From: an uncultured Ruminococcus sp.
GTDB taxonomy: Bacteria > Bacillota > Clostridia > Oscillospirales > CAG-272
Assembly (NCBI GenBank): GCA_902778205.1
Contig: CACYWX010000036.1
Coordinates: 1-13,916 of the forward strand
Length of the DNA: 13,916 nucleotides
Direction of reading: 5' to 3'
Below the pieces are notes generated by a model. That model made no database searches, was not told where the DNA came from, and saw nothing but the letters and a program-made list of their open reading frames with translations. Made by a program: the position numbers and the translations under genes. This document shows positions 6,251-13,498 of this stretch, in pieces; position 1 is the stretch's first letter, and each line of letters opens with the position of its first letter.

Positions 6251-6972
6251 TGGATGCCCTCCGTTCTGTTGTAGGGAAATTGCCGCGCCGCCGCGTCGCA
6301 GCAGAGCACGTATTTTGATGCCGCCGTCAGCTCGGACGAGCGGGGCGGGAGCAGGCTCTTGACCTGCCGCGGGAGAAATTCCGTGTATTTCACTTCCATG
6401 ATCATGGTGTCGCCGGGAAGTGTCTCCACGGTGGGCAGGTCCGGGTCGAAGAGGGAGAATTCCCCCATGCCCGCCCGGACGTGCTTGTCGAAGGTGACGC
6501 GCACGTCCCCGGCCTCGAGGATCCACGGCTCCCGGTCGTAGTCCACGATCACCCGGGGGCGCATCACCCGGGACGTGCATTCGTAATAGAACTCCTTCAG
6601 CAGCGGGGCCCCGCCCTCCAGAAGGACCGCATAGTTCCCCTCGAGGACCGCGTCGGTCTGCGCTCTTGTCAGGGGCGCGCTCTGCTTCCAGATGTAGGGA
6701 CCGTACTTGTTTTTCCGCTCCAGCACGATCCGCTCGTCGCTGCAGTTGTAGATCCGGATGCGGTATTTGCACCTGGTCAGCACGCCCGCGTCCTTCTCCT
6801 CATAGGCCGTATTCCAGTAGTCGTCAAAGTAGAGGCTGCGGATCCAGTATTCGCCGTCCTCCCCTGTGTAGGGATCCGGCTTCAGCACTGCCGGGAACCG
6901 GGAGCGGAGCAGCGCCCAGTCCGGCAGGTTGATGAGGTATTTCAGCTCGTGCCGCCATCTCTGTTTTGTCAT
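6235..6972 (-). CDS. VTC-domain polyphosphate polymerase
   Basis: This 245-residue protein is a stand-alone VTC catalytic core, the fold of the yeast Vtc4 polyphosphate polymerase, which makes inorganic polyphosphate from ATP and belongs to the triphosphate-tunnel class. Family features are visible in order: RHELKYLI (7-14), IRSLYFDDYWNTAYEEK (44-60), KYRIRIYN (69-76), VLERKNKYG (83-91) with a following KQS, VIVDYD (141-146), FDKHVRA (161-167) and IMEVKYTEFLP (191-201), where E193 fits the metal-binding glutamate. The alternating charged strands build the tunnel. There is no SPX domain and no membrane segment, so it should be cytoplasmic and may dock on the DUF4956 protein. The ATG at 6972 overlaps the CotH stop (ATGA) and has only a weak ribosome site, so it is probably translationally coupled. 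Polymerase activity and product are inferred from the family; binding of another triphosphate is possible. Confidence 0.88.
   Translation of the reverse strand: MTKQRWRHELKYLINLPDWALLRSRFPAVLKPDPYTGEDGEYWIRSLYFDDYWNTAYEEKDAGVLTRCKYRIRIYNCSDERIVLERKNKYGPYIWKQSAPLTRAQTDAVLEGNYAVLLEGGAPLLKEFYYECTSRVMRPRVIVDYDREPWILEAGDVRVTFDKHVRAGMGEFSLFDPDLPTVETLPGDTMIMEVKYTEFLPRQVKSLLPPRSSELTAASKYVLCCDAAARQFPYNRTEGIQWKKP
6258..6262 (-). promoter_or_regulatory. Ribosome-binding site of the DUF4956 gene
   Basis: Minus-strand GGAGG lies 7 nt before the ATG at 6250 and sits inside the last codons of the VTC gene. It fixes the start against the longer open frame and explains the 16-bp overlap. Confidence 0.75.
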
Positions 6973-8735
6973 TCGGGATTCACCACCGTCCCGTCGGATT
7001 GGATCGTGAAGCGGCGCATACCCTGATGGGCTCCGGTGGAGGTGATGACGCTGTCGAAGGAGGTCTGGCTGTGCCCGCTCTCGTTCGTGACCGTCACCCG
7101 CCACCAGTACTCTCCCGCCTCCGGCATGGGCAGGGAGATCTCCGTCTCGAGGATGCCCTTCGCCTCGTACACCGGGTCGGAGAACGTCCAGTCCTTCGCC
7201 ACCGTCACGTCGTAGCGGAGGAATTCGCCGTCGAAGTCGAAGGACGCGCCCCATCTCAGCTGCAGCCGGTCTCCGTCCGCCTCCGCGTCGCCCTGATAGA
7301 AGGGCATGGGCTTGTCGAGTGATTCCAGATAATAGCGGTAGGACAGCTCCACGTCCCCGGGCAGGGCTTTGAGGATCTTGTCCCGATCCTCCGCCGTCAC
7401 CTTCATGCCTGCGCTGTCGGGGGAGGCGGCGGCGTAGAGATCCGCGGTCTTCCGGTATTCGGACACCAGCTCCTCCACCCGCTCCGCCGTCACCACGGAC
7501 CGCAGCGCTTCCACCTTCGCGGAAAGGGCCTCCCGGAAGGAGGGGAGCCGAAGGAGGCGGTTGAAGAGCACCACGCCCCAGTAGTCGCTGACACCCCGGG
7601 TCCATTCGCCCTCCTCGAAGGCGTCGCCAAGGATGTCGTATTCGGAGTATTTCAGGCATCCGTCGCCGTCCCAGCAGAGGTAGTACCACCGCTCGGAGTC
7701 GATGGGGCTGTAGAGAAGATAGTTCTGCGCGTTGCTGTCCGGGTTGCCCATGAGCAGGTTGAAGGCCAGATAGCTCGTCAGGTTGTCCTCGTCGAAGTAC
7801 TTCCCGAGCAGCTCCTCGGCGGGGATCGAATAGTCGTTCACCGCGTCCAGCATCCGAAGCAGCTTCGTGTGGTCGTCCCCGGTCTTCGATTCCAGCACCT
7901 CGCCGAAGCGGACGGGGTCGTACTCCGGATCTGTCGCGAGCTTCAGCTGGTCGGGGTAGCGGTACATCTCGCACATATTGGCCTTGTAGAGATTCCCGTT
8001 GACGCTCAGACCGTGGTTCCGGAGATACCGGTTGTTCGGCAGCTCCACCTGGGTGAAGAGGCCGTAGTCCACGAATTCGTCGACCGGATTCTCCGCCGTC
8101 AGGTCCCGCACCCACAGGTGCACGAACTGGGTGCGGAGGCTGGGGATGGAGGGAACGTCCTCAAGGAGCTTAAAGTAAAGCATGTTGCGGATCCGCGTCA
8201 CGTCCGCCGGGTGCTTGTTCAGGGCGATGGCCTTCTGTCCCCGCCAGAGCCCCGCGCCGTCGTACAGGGAGATCCGGTAGGACTTCTGGCCGTATCCCGT
8301 GGAGGTGCGCCCGCGAACGTTCATGGCTGCGTTTCCGGAGACGGCGCCGAAGCCGAGCTCCCCTTCCCGGGGGCCTTCCTCGTCGCCCACCTGCAGGATG
8401 ATCTCCGTTTTGATCTTCTCCACCCCGGTCATGCCCTGCAGGTTCAGATAGGAGTTGACCTCCTCGAGGGTGTGGTCCGTGCAGTCCGCCGCGTTTCCGC
8501 CGGTGACGGTCACATAGAAGCACACGGGTTCGGTGGAGTCATAGGCCGTATAGAGGGAATCCGCGTCGCTGATGCCCTCCGCCGGGACGGCCTTGTTCAC
8601 CGCCTGATGCCGGTCCCCGCCGGAGGCGTAGGAGGAGACATAGTCGTCCGGCACCAGAAGAAGCTCGCATCCGCAGAGCAGAGCGCAGAGACCCGCGCAG
8701 AGGGTTCCCGTGAGGATTTTTTTCGCAGTTCTCAT
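6969..8735 (-). CDS. CotH-kinase lipoprotein with C-terminal Fn3-like domain
   Basis: This 588-residue protein has a lysine-rich start, a hydrophobic stretch and a lipobox-like LCGC (C23), so it is probably a surface lipoprotein. Residues about 75-440 are a CotH domain, the atypical protein-kinase fold first seen in the Bacillus spore-coat protein CotH. Visible motifs are RGRTSTGYGQKSYRISL (141-157), RIRNMLYFKLLED (181-193), and FDEDNLTSYLAFN leading to GNPDSNAQNYLLY (330-342), then WDGD (355-358). D333 and D356 fit the catalytic and metal-binding aspartates, so the enzyme looks active. Residues about 485-565 resemble an Fn3 domain. The ATG at 8735 overlaps the pelG stop by 4 bp and has AAAGGA nearby. 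Bacterial CotH proteins outside spores are poorly understood. Here the partners are Pel, VTC and DUF4956 genes, with no spore-coat genes in view, which suggests phosphorylation of a surface glycan or protein (inference). Confidence 0.9.
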   Translation of the reverse strand: MRTAKKILTGTLCAGLCALLCGCELLLVPDDYVSSYASGGDRHQAVNKAVPAEGISDADSLYTAYDSTEPVCFYVTVTGGNAADCTDHTLEEVNSYLNLQGMTGVEKIKTEIILQVGDEEGPREGELGFGAVSGNAAMNVRGRTSTGYGQKSYRISLYDGAGLWRGQKAIALNKHPADVTRIRNMLYFKLLEDVPSIPSLRTQFVHLWVRDLTAENPVDEFVDYGLFTQVELPNNRYLRNHGLSVNGNLYKANMCEMYRYPDQLKLATDPEYDPVRFGEVLESKTGDDHTKLLRMLDAVNDYSIPAEELLGKYFDEDNLTSYLAFNLLMGNPDSNAQNYLLYSPIDSERWYYLCWDGDGCLKYSEYDILGDAFEEGEWTRGVSDYWGVVLFNRLLRLPSFREALSAKVEALRSVVTAERVEELVSEYRKTADLYAAASPDSAGMKVTAEDRDKILKALPGDVELSYRYYLESLDKPMPFYQGDAEADGDRLQLRWGASFDFDGEFLRYDVTVAKDWTFSDPVYEAKGILETEISLPMPEAGEYWWRVTVTNESGHSQTSFDSVITSTGAHQGMRRFTIQSDGTVVNPE

Positions 8736-10213
8736 TTTGATCCTTTCTCAGCCGCGTCCGGATTTCTCCGGCGGGCGGCGCGGGCCTCCAGACGGGCTGC
8801 AAACTCCTTCCAGAAGTCGTGGGTGATTTCGTTGAACACCGGCTGGGAGCAGTAGACGTTGTAGTCGATCCGCTTCACATACCGGTTCAGCCGTGGGAAG
8901 GACACGAGGTACATGGCCAGCCCTCCCGCGATCACGCCCGCCCCGTAGAACAGGGTACCGAAGCGGAGGGAGAGGAGGGTCCCCGCGGCGTTGAAGACGA
9001 AGAAGGCGGCGGCGGAGGCCATGGCGCCCCTCCGGTCGTTGAAGTACAGCTGCAGCATCATCAGGCTGATACCGATGCAGTAGAGGCTGTAGCCGATGCA
9101 CATGAGCCGGAACATATGAAGCATATCGGCGGTGAAGCCGATGGAGGAGAGAAAGTAGCGCATGAAGAGCATATATAGGACCATGGCGAAGATCTGCACC
9201 ACGATCAGGTTGTTGATCTCCTGCCACATGGACCGCTCCATCTGTTTCCGGGCCAGCCGGATCTCCGGCATGGTGCCTCCGTCGGTGATGGCGGTGAAGT
9301 ACCGGCGGTAGGCGGCGTAGAAGTTCACCTCCACCGACACAATGAAGTTGATGTTTGTGGGCACCGTGACAAGGTAGGCGTAGAAGGCCGCGCTGTCGAA
9401 CAGGGAGGCCTGCCGGAAAATGCCCGTCACCGGGGAACCCAGGGGGGAGAACCACATGAGAATGATGTGCACGAACGCCCCCGCCATGCTGAGAAATCCC
9501 GTCAGGAGCAGATCCGGCGTCTGGGAAAACCACGCCACATAGCCGAGCAGGCTGCACCGGCCGCTGGGGAAGTACCTGAGAAGCACCCGGAGCATCCCCG
9601 TCAGCATGACCCCGTAACCCACGGCCAGCGCCAGCATCAGGGAAGTCATGGGAGACACCCCGAGCAGGCACAGAAGCGGACCCCCGAGGATGGCCGTCAG
9701 AACCCCCGCCAGAAACCGGACGAGGATCGCCCGGTAGTCCTTCGCCGCCGTGATGTAGGACATTAAGAGCCACACGGGGATCAGCTCCGTGAAGAGCAGC
9801 CAGTTGAGGATCTTCTGGAAGAGGGTCAGCTCTGCTGCGGTGGAGACGGCAAATCCGTACAGGATCCCGCCGGGGATCATGAGGGTGAGGGCCGCGCCGA
9901 TGAGGGAGGGCAGCACCTTCTCCATCTGGTTCTGGTACATCATGTCCGCCACGTAGCGGGAGAGGTACATCTGAAAGCCGCTGGTCAGCAGCATGGAAAG
10001 GAAGAGGGCGTAGACCATGGTCACCACCAGCACCTCCCGCATGTGCTCGGAGACGCCGAAGAACCGGGCCTCGGCCTGGATCCCGAGCAGCAGGAGCACC
10101 GCCAGGATCATGGTGCCGGAGCAGATGACCGCCGCGTAGGCGTAGGCCCGCATTTTGCGGATCACGCCGCTGCCCACAAAGAGCTTTTTGAGCTCAAATC
10201 CGATGCCTGCCAT
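8732..10213 (-). CDS. pelG: PelG, Pel exopolysaccharide membrane transporter
   Basis: This 493-residue polytopic protein has about twelve hydrophobic segments. It begins MAGIGFELKKLF, the hallmark N-terminus of PelG, and contains the diagnostic SVEVNFYAAYRRYF stretch followed by a DGG loop. PelG belongs to the MOP flippase-like superfamily and acts with PelD, PelE and PelF in the membrane complex that makes and exports Pel. The C-terminus is basic and cytoplasmic. The frame stays open upstream, but the ATG at 10213 is chosen because it matches the conserved N-terminus and has AAGGAGG 6 nt upstream, inside the end of pelF. Only 1 nt separates it from the pelF stop, and its own stop overlaps the CotH gene by 4 bp. 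No outer-membrane partner (PelB/PelC) is present, as expected in a monoderm. Confidence 0.95.
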   Translation of the reverse strand: MAGIGFELKKLFVGSGVIRKMRAYAYAAVICSGTMILAVLLLLGIQAEARFFGVSEHMREVLVVTMVYALFLSMLLTSGFQMYLSRYVADMMYQNQMEKVLPSLIGAALTLMIPGGILYGFAVSTAAELTLFQKILNWLLFTELIPVWLLMSYITAAKDYRAILVRFLAGVLTAILGGPLLCLLGVSPMTSLMLALAVGYGVMLTGMLRVLLRYFPSGRCSLLGYVAWFSQTPDLLLTGFLSMAGAFVHIILMWFSPLGSPVTGIFRQASLFDSAAFYAYLVTVPTNINFIVSVEVNFYAAYRRYFTAITDGGTMPEIRLARKQMERSMWQEINNLIVVQIFAMVLYMLFMRYFLSSIGFTADMLHMFRLMCIGYSLYCIGISLMMLQLYFNDRRGAMASAAAFFVFNAAGTLLSLRFGTLFYGAGVIAGGLAMYLVSFPRLNRYVKRIDYNVYCSQPVFNEITHDFWKEFAARLEARAARRRNPDAAEKGSK

Positions 10214-10214
10214 G

Positions 10215-11657
10215 TCATCCCTCCTTCCCTGCGTCTGTTCTGCCCGCCCGGTACGCGGCGACAGCCTCGTCGAACAGGTCCGCATACCGCTTCAGCATCT
10301 GGTCGTGCCGGTAGTTGGCTCCGACCCGCTGCTGTCCGATCATTCCCATCTGGCGCCGTTCAGCTTCGTGATCGCACATGGCAAGGATCGCCTCGGCCAT
10401 GGCGCTCTGGTGCATGGGAGGCACGCAGTAGCCCGCCGTCCCGAGATCGTCGTTCACGCCCTCCAGCAGCTCCCGGCAGCAGCCCACGTCGGTGGTGACC
10501 GCCGGACGCCCCGCCGCCATGCCCTCGAGCACGGCCAGCGGCTGCCCCTCGGAGAGGCTGGTGAGCAGGACGAAGTCGATCTTCCGAAGATACTCCAGTA
10601 CGTTGACCCGCCCGGTAAAAATGGCGTTTTCCAGCCCCAGCTCGTCCCGGAGGTAGACGCATTCCGCGTAGTACTCCTCGTCCTCGTTGGTAGGACCCAT
10701 GATGTGCAGCCGGACGTTCTTTCTCTCCTCGCACACAAGGGAGAAGGCGTAGAGCATGGTCTTGATGTCCTTGATGGGCACGAGGCGCACAACCGCCCCG
10801 ATGTCCACCCAGCCGTCCGGCTCCTTCTGCGGAATGACCCTGAACTTGTCGAAGGCCACGCCGTTCGGGATCACCCGGCACTTGTCCGCCGGACATCCGA
10901 TGTCCTGCTGGATCAGGCTGGCCCGGTAGAAGAGGGAGGTGACCTTCTCCGCGTACCGGTAGGCGCAGCGGGTATACATGTAGAACATCCTGATCCAGAG
11001 GTTCTTGAAGTGGTTCGGCACCCAGTTCGAGCGGAGGATCTCCTCCTCCCGCTCCCGGGTGTAGATCCCGTGCTCCGTCACGAGGAAGGGCTTTCCGGTC
11101 CGGACGTGGGCCATGGAGCCCAGCACCCCCGCGTAGCCCGCGGAGACGGAGTAGTAGAGGTCCGCCTCCGGGATCTCGCTGCCCAGAAGGTATAAGAGGG
11201 GCAGGAACATGGAGCGGATGCAGTAGAAATAGTCGGTGAAGCCCACATAGGGGAAATCCTCGGCGGAGAGCTGCTGGATCAGCTCCAGAAACGTCTCGCT
11301 CATGAGGAAGCTGACGTTCTCCACCGCGGAGCGGGAGAAGAGGCGGAACACCGTCTCCCAGTCCGGGCGGTCGCAGCGGAGCAGCTCGAGCAGGGTTTCC
11401 CGCTCCTTGTCCTTCACAGGCCGCCGCCGGGGCTTTGTCAGGTGGGTGGACATCATCTCGTCCAGATAGACGTCCTTCAGCGCGACGACGTTTTCCGGCA
11501 TTTCATAGGCGTACTGCCCCCGGTTCTTCTCCTGAGCGCCGATGGCCCAGATCACGAACTCGTGCTCCGGCATGGCCTTGATGAGACCGTGGAGCCAGCT
11601 GGACACGCCGCCGGCCACAAAGGGATAGCATCCCTCGCAGATCACGCAGATTCTCAC
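10215..11657 (-). CDS. pelF: PelF, Pel glycosyltransferase (GT4 family)
   Basis: This 480-residue cytoplasmic GT-B glycosyltransferase begins VRICVICEGCYPFVAGGVSS, a typical PelF start with the glycine-rich loop of GT4 enzymes. Other marks are TEHGIYTRERE (about 194-204), VIPNGV, RLVPIKDIKT (about 291-300) and the E-x7-E nucleotide-sugar motif SEGQPLAVLEG (E370 and E378). In characterised Pel systems PelF polymerises N-acetylhexosamines from UDP-sugars, and the membrane complex with PelD and PelE is activated by c-di-GMP. The start chosen is GTG at 11657: it has GGGAGG 7 nt upstream, overlaps the upstream stop by 4 bp (GTGA) and gives the conserved N-terminus. The in-frame ATG at 11672 overlaps that ribosome site and is less likely. 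Together with pelG it is the clearest evidence that this is a Pel-type locus. Confidence 0.95.
   Translation of the reverse strand: MRICVICEGCYPFVAGGVSSWLHGLIKAMPEHEFVIWAIGAQEKNRGQYAYEMPENVVALKDVYLDEMMSTHLTKPRRRPVKDKERETLLELLRCDRPDWETVFRLFSRSAVENVSFLMSETFLELIQQLSAEDFPYVGFTDYFYCIRSMFLPLLYLLGSEIPEADLYYSVSAGYAGVLGSMAHVRTGKPFLVTEHGIYTREREEEILRSNWVPNHFKNLWIRMFYMYTRCAYRYAEKVTSLFYRASLIQQDIGCPADKCRVIPNGVAFDKFRVIPQKEPDGWVDIGAVVRLVPIKDIKTMLYAFSLVCEERKNVRLHIMGPTNEDEEYYAECVYLRDELGLENAIFTGRVNVLEYLRKIDFVLLTSLSEGQPLAVLEGMAAGRPAVTTDVGCCRELLEGVNDDLGTAGYCVPPMHQSAMAEAILAMCDHEAERRQMGMIGQQRVGANYRHDQMLKRYADLFDEAVAAYRAGRTDAGKEG
10220..10226 (-). promoter_or_regulatory. Ribosome-binding site of pelG
   Basis: Minus-strand AAGGAGG lies 6 nt before the ATG at 10213 and overlaps the last codons of pelF. 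It settles the pelG start against the upstream in-frame extension of 24 codons. Confidence 0.85.
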
Positions 11658-13498
11658 GGTGCCGCCTCCCATTCCAGCCGGACCGCCGGCTCCGTGCAGC
11701 GAAGCCAGAAGCACCCCGACGCATCATAGATTTCGGCTCCCGTCACCCGGGAAGGTCTCGCGGAGGAAAGACAGAGCCATGCTTCATCATAGAAGTCCGT
11801 TAAGCTGAGGAGAAGCGTCCTCTCGTTTTCCCAAACCCGGTCGATGCCCAGCCGGTCGAACCGCTGGACAGCGGCTGCTGCTTCGGTGGCGGTGCACCAC
11901 CGGAGGGCGGGATATGCCTCTTCGATCACTCCGAGAGCCTCCTCAAAATCGTCCCGCAATCGTTCCCAGCCGAGAAGCGCCCCCCTCTCCTCGTCCAGTA
12001 CGTCGTCCGGGTGGATGAAGTGGGAGAACACGCCGTGGAGGTTCAGCTCTCCCGCGGCGACCACCTTTACGTAGTCGCTCAGGGAGAAGCCGGAGGTGAT
12101 CCGGGGCACCGGCACGGTCCCGTCCGGATTTTCGTGGTATTCCTGCACCCGGGCGTTGATGCCGTCCTCCGGCAGGTAGACGCCTGAGACGGCTTCGAGT
12201 GTGGGGACGGTCTTCACAAGCACCGCCTGTCCCTCGTCGCTCAGGTAGTTGGACGGGGGAACATAGCTCGTAAACACCGCGTCCGGCAGAAAGGAATGCC
12301 CGTACCGGACCAGCTCCTTCACCGCGCCTTCCATGTCGGAGGTGGATTCCCAGGTGTCGTAGTCCTCGTCGGCGTACACCCAGCCGGTGAGGCAGAGGGG
12401 CTGGTGATTGTATCCGTGGAGCCCCAGCTCGCCGCCGGACTGAAGCAGCTCGGAGGCGTAGTACCGGATGAGGCTGTTGTCCTCGTTGTCCGGCAGGAAG
12501 GGGGCCTTCATGGTCTTGTTGTAGGTCTCCACCAGCACGCCGGTGTAGCGGAGGCCGAAGGTCCGGGCCAAGGTCTTCATATCCGGCCACCAGTGGTTCC
12601 GGTAGAAGCTCTGGGTACTCAGGCCGTACTGCTCCCTGAGATTTTCGTCGAAGCCCTCAGGCTGGGGCGCCGGGAAGTCGTCGATGAACACCATGCCCGC
12701 GTTGACGATGGGATAGACGAGCGCGTCCTCCAGCGCCGCGAGCAGCGAGGAGGTGAGTCCCCGCATATCCTTGCCCTGGATCAGGGAGTGGTTGCAGACC
12801 AGCACCCGGCCTTCCCCCACCTCCCGGGTCCATGCGGCAGGTACCGAGGCGTCCTCGCCGGCATACAGGAGCACCCGGCAGTCGGACTCCAGATGCAGGG
12901 AGAGGGCGTAGTCGTCCAGATCCTCGCGGAACACCGTATCCCCAAAGACGGGGAGGGCCCCATCGGCGAAGGAGAGCGCGTGGTAGGCCATGTAATCGCC
13001 GACGTAGTCCTGAATGCCCAGCTTATGGCTGACGATTCCGAGCCAGCCGTCCGCGGAGGGAGCGGTCATGAGGCCCAGCTTACCGCCTGCCGAAACCCAG
13101 TTCATAAGATCCACGGCTCCTTCGCCTTCCAGATCCGAAAGGGAGGGAGAGCAGAGCAGCACCGTACCGACTCCGCCGGGAACGGACCCGTCGAAGGAAT
13201 CCGCGACCTCCCAGCCGATCCGCATTTCGTCGAGGGTGTCCTCCACGGTGGCAAGCAGGGCGTTTTCTTCCAGGGAGGTCTCCGAGAGCAGAAGAACCTC
13301 GACCCGCCGGGCCTTTTCCGATCCTGCCGGAAGGCCGTCCGTGCCGGATACCGTCTCCGGTGAGGCGGACAGAGGGGCCAGACGCGCCGGACGGGCGTCC
13401 ATGGGCATCCCGCTGTGGGAAACGGTCAGGAGAAGACCGAGCAGGAGGCACAGCACCGGCGTGGAGATAAAGAGAAACAGGTGGTTCTGCCGCTTCAT
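11654..13498 (-). CDS. DUF2194 protein, PelA-deacetylase-like
   Basis: This 614-residue protein has an N-terminal signal anchor (about 7-26) and a low-complexity linker, then an alpha/beta region (about 65-240) that resembles a glutamine-amidotransferase-like fold; this is followed by a divergent polysaccharide-deacetylase domain (about 262-545). The metal-site pattern of CE4-type enzymes is visible: FIDDFP (D273, D274), LHGYNH (H361, H365), YVPPSNY (412-418) and FSHFIHPDD (H493, H496). It should act outside the membrane. Its place between pelE and pelF is that of the deacetylase-only PelA of Gram-positive Pel loci, where removal of N-acetyl groups makes the polymer cationic. The N-terminal hydrolase barrel of Pseudomonas PelA is absent. 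The ATG at 13498 overlaps the upstream stop by 4 bp and has AAAGGA 5 nt upstream. The family assignment is firm; deacetylase activity and PelA equivalence are inferred. Confidence 0.85.
   Translation of the reverse strand: MKRQNHLFLFISTPVLCLLLGLLLTVSHSGMPMDARPARLAPLSASPETVSGTDGLPAGSEKARRVEVLLLSETSLEENALLATVEDTLDEMRIGWEVADSFDGSVPGGVGTVLLCSPSLSDLEGEGAVDLMNWVSAGGKLGLMTAPSADGWLGIVSHKLGIQDYVGDYMAYHALSFADGALPVFGDTVFREDLDDYALSLHLESDCRVLLYAGEDASVPAAWTREVGEGRVLVCNHSLIQGKDMRGLTSSLLAALEDALVYPIVNAGMVFIDDFPAPQPEGFDENLREQYGLSTQSFYRNHWWPDMKTLARTFGLRYTGVLVETYNKTMKAPFLPDNEDNSLIRYYASELLQSGGELGLHGYNHQPLCLTGWVYADEDYDTWESTSDMEGAVKELVRYGHSFLPDAVFTSYVPPSNYLSDEGQAVLVKTVPTLEAVSGVYLPEDGINARVQEYHENPDGTVPVPRITSGFSLSDYVKVVAAGELNLHGVFSHFIHPDDVLDEERGALLGWERLRDDFEEALGVIEEAYPALRWCTATEAAAAVQRFDRLGIDRVWENERTLLLSLTDFYDEAWLCLSSARPSRVTGAEIYDASGCFWLRCTEPAVRLEWEAAP
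11665..11670 (-). promoter_or_regulatory. Ribosome-binding site that fixes the GTG start of pelF
   Basis: Minus-strand GGGAGG lies 7 nt before GTG 11657. The competing ATG at 11672 shares a base with this site, so ribosomes bound here would initiate at the GTG. Confidence 0.8.

Noticed and set aside
6235..8115. Extended 626-codon reading of the VTC frame, and a similar extension of the DUF4956 frame up to 6772
   Set aside because: The upstream portions overlap neighbouring genes out of frame and are Arg/Gly/Pro-rich; starts at 6972 and 6250 match the families and junction pattern.
10214..10285. 24-codon N-terminal extension of PelG
   Set aside because: It is Arg/Thr-rich, overlaps pelF, and the conserved PelG N-terminus with AAGGAGG begins at 10213.
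10155..13363. Plus-strand frames opposite pelF and the DUF2194 gene
   Set aside because: No domains and composition typical of antisense shadows; the opposite strand encodes recognisable families.
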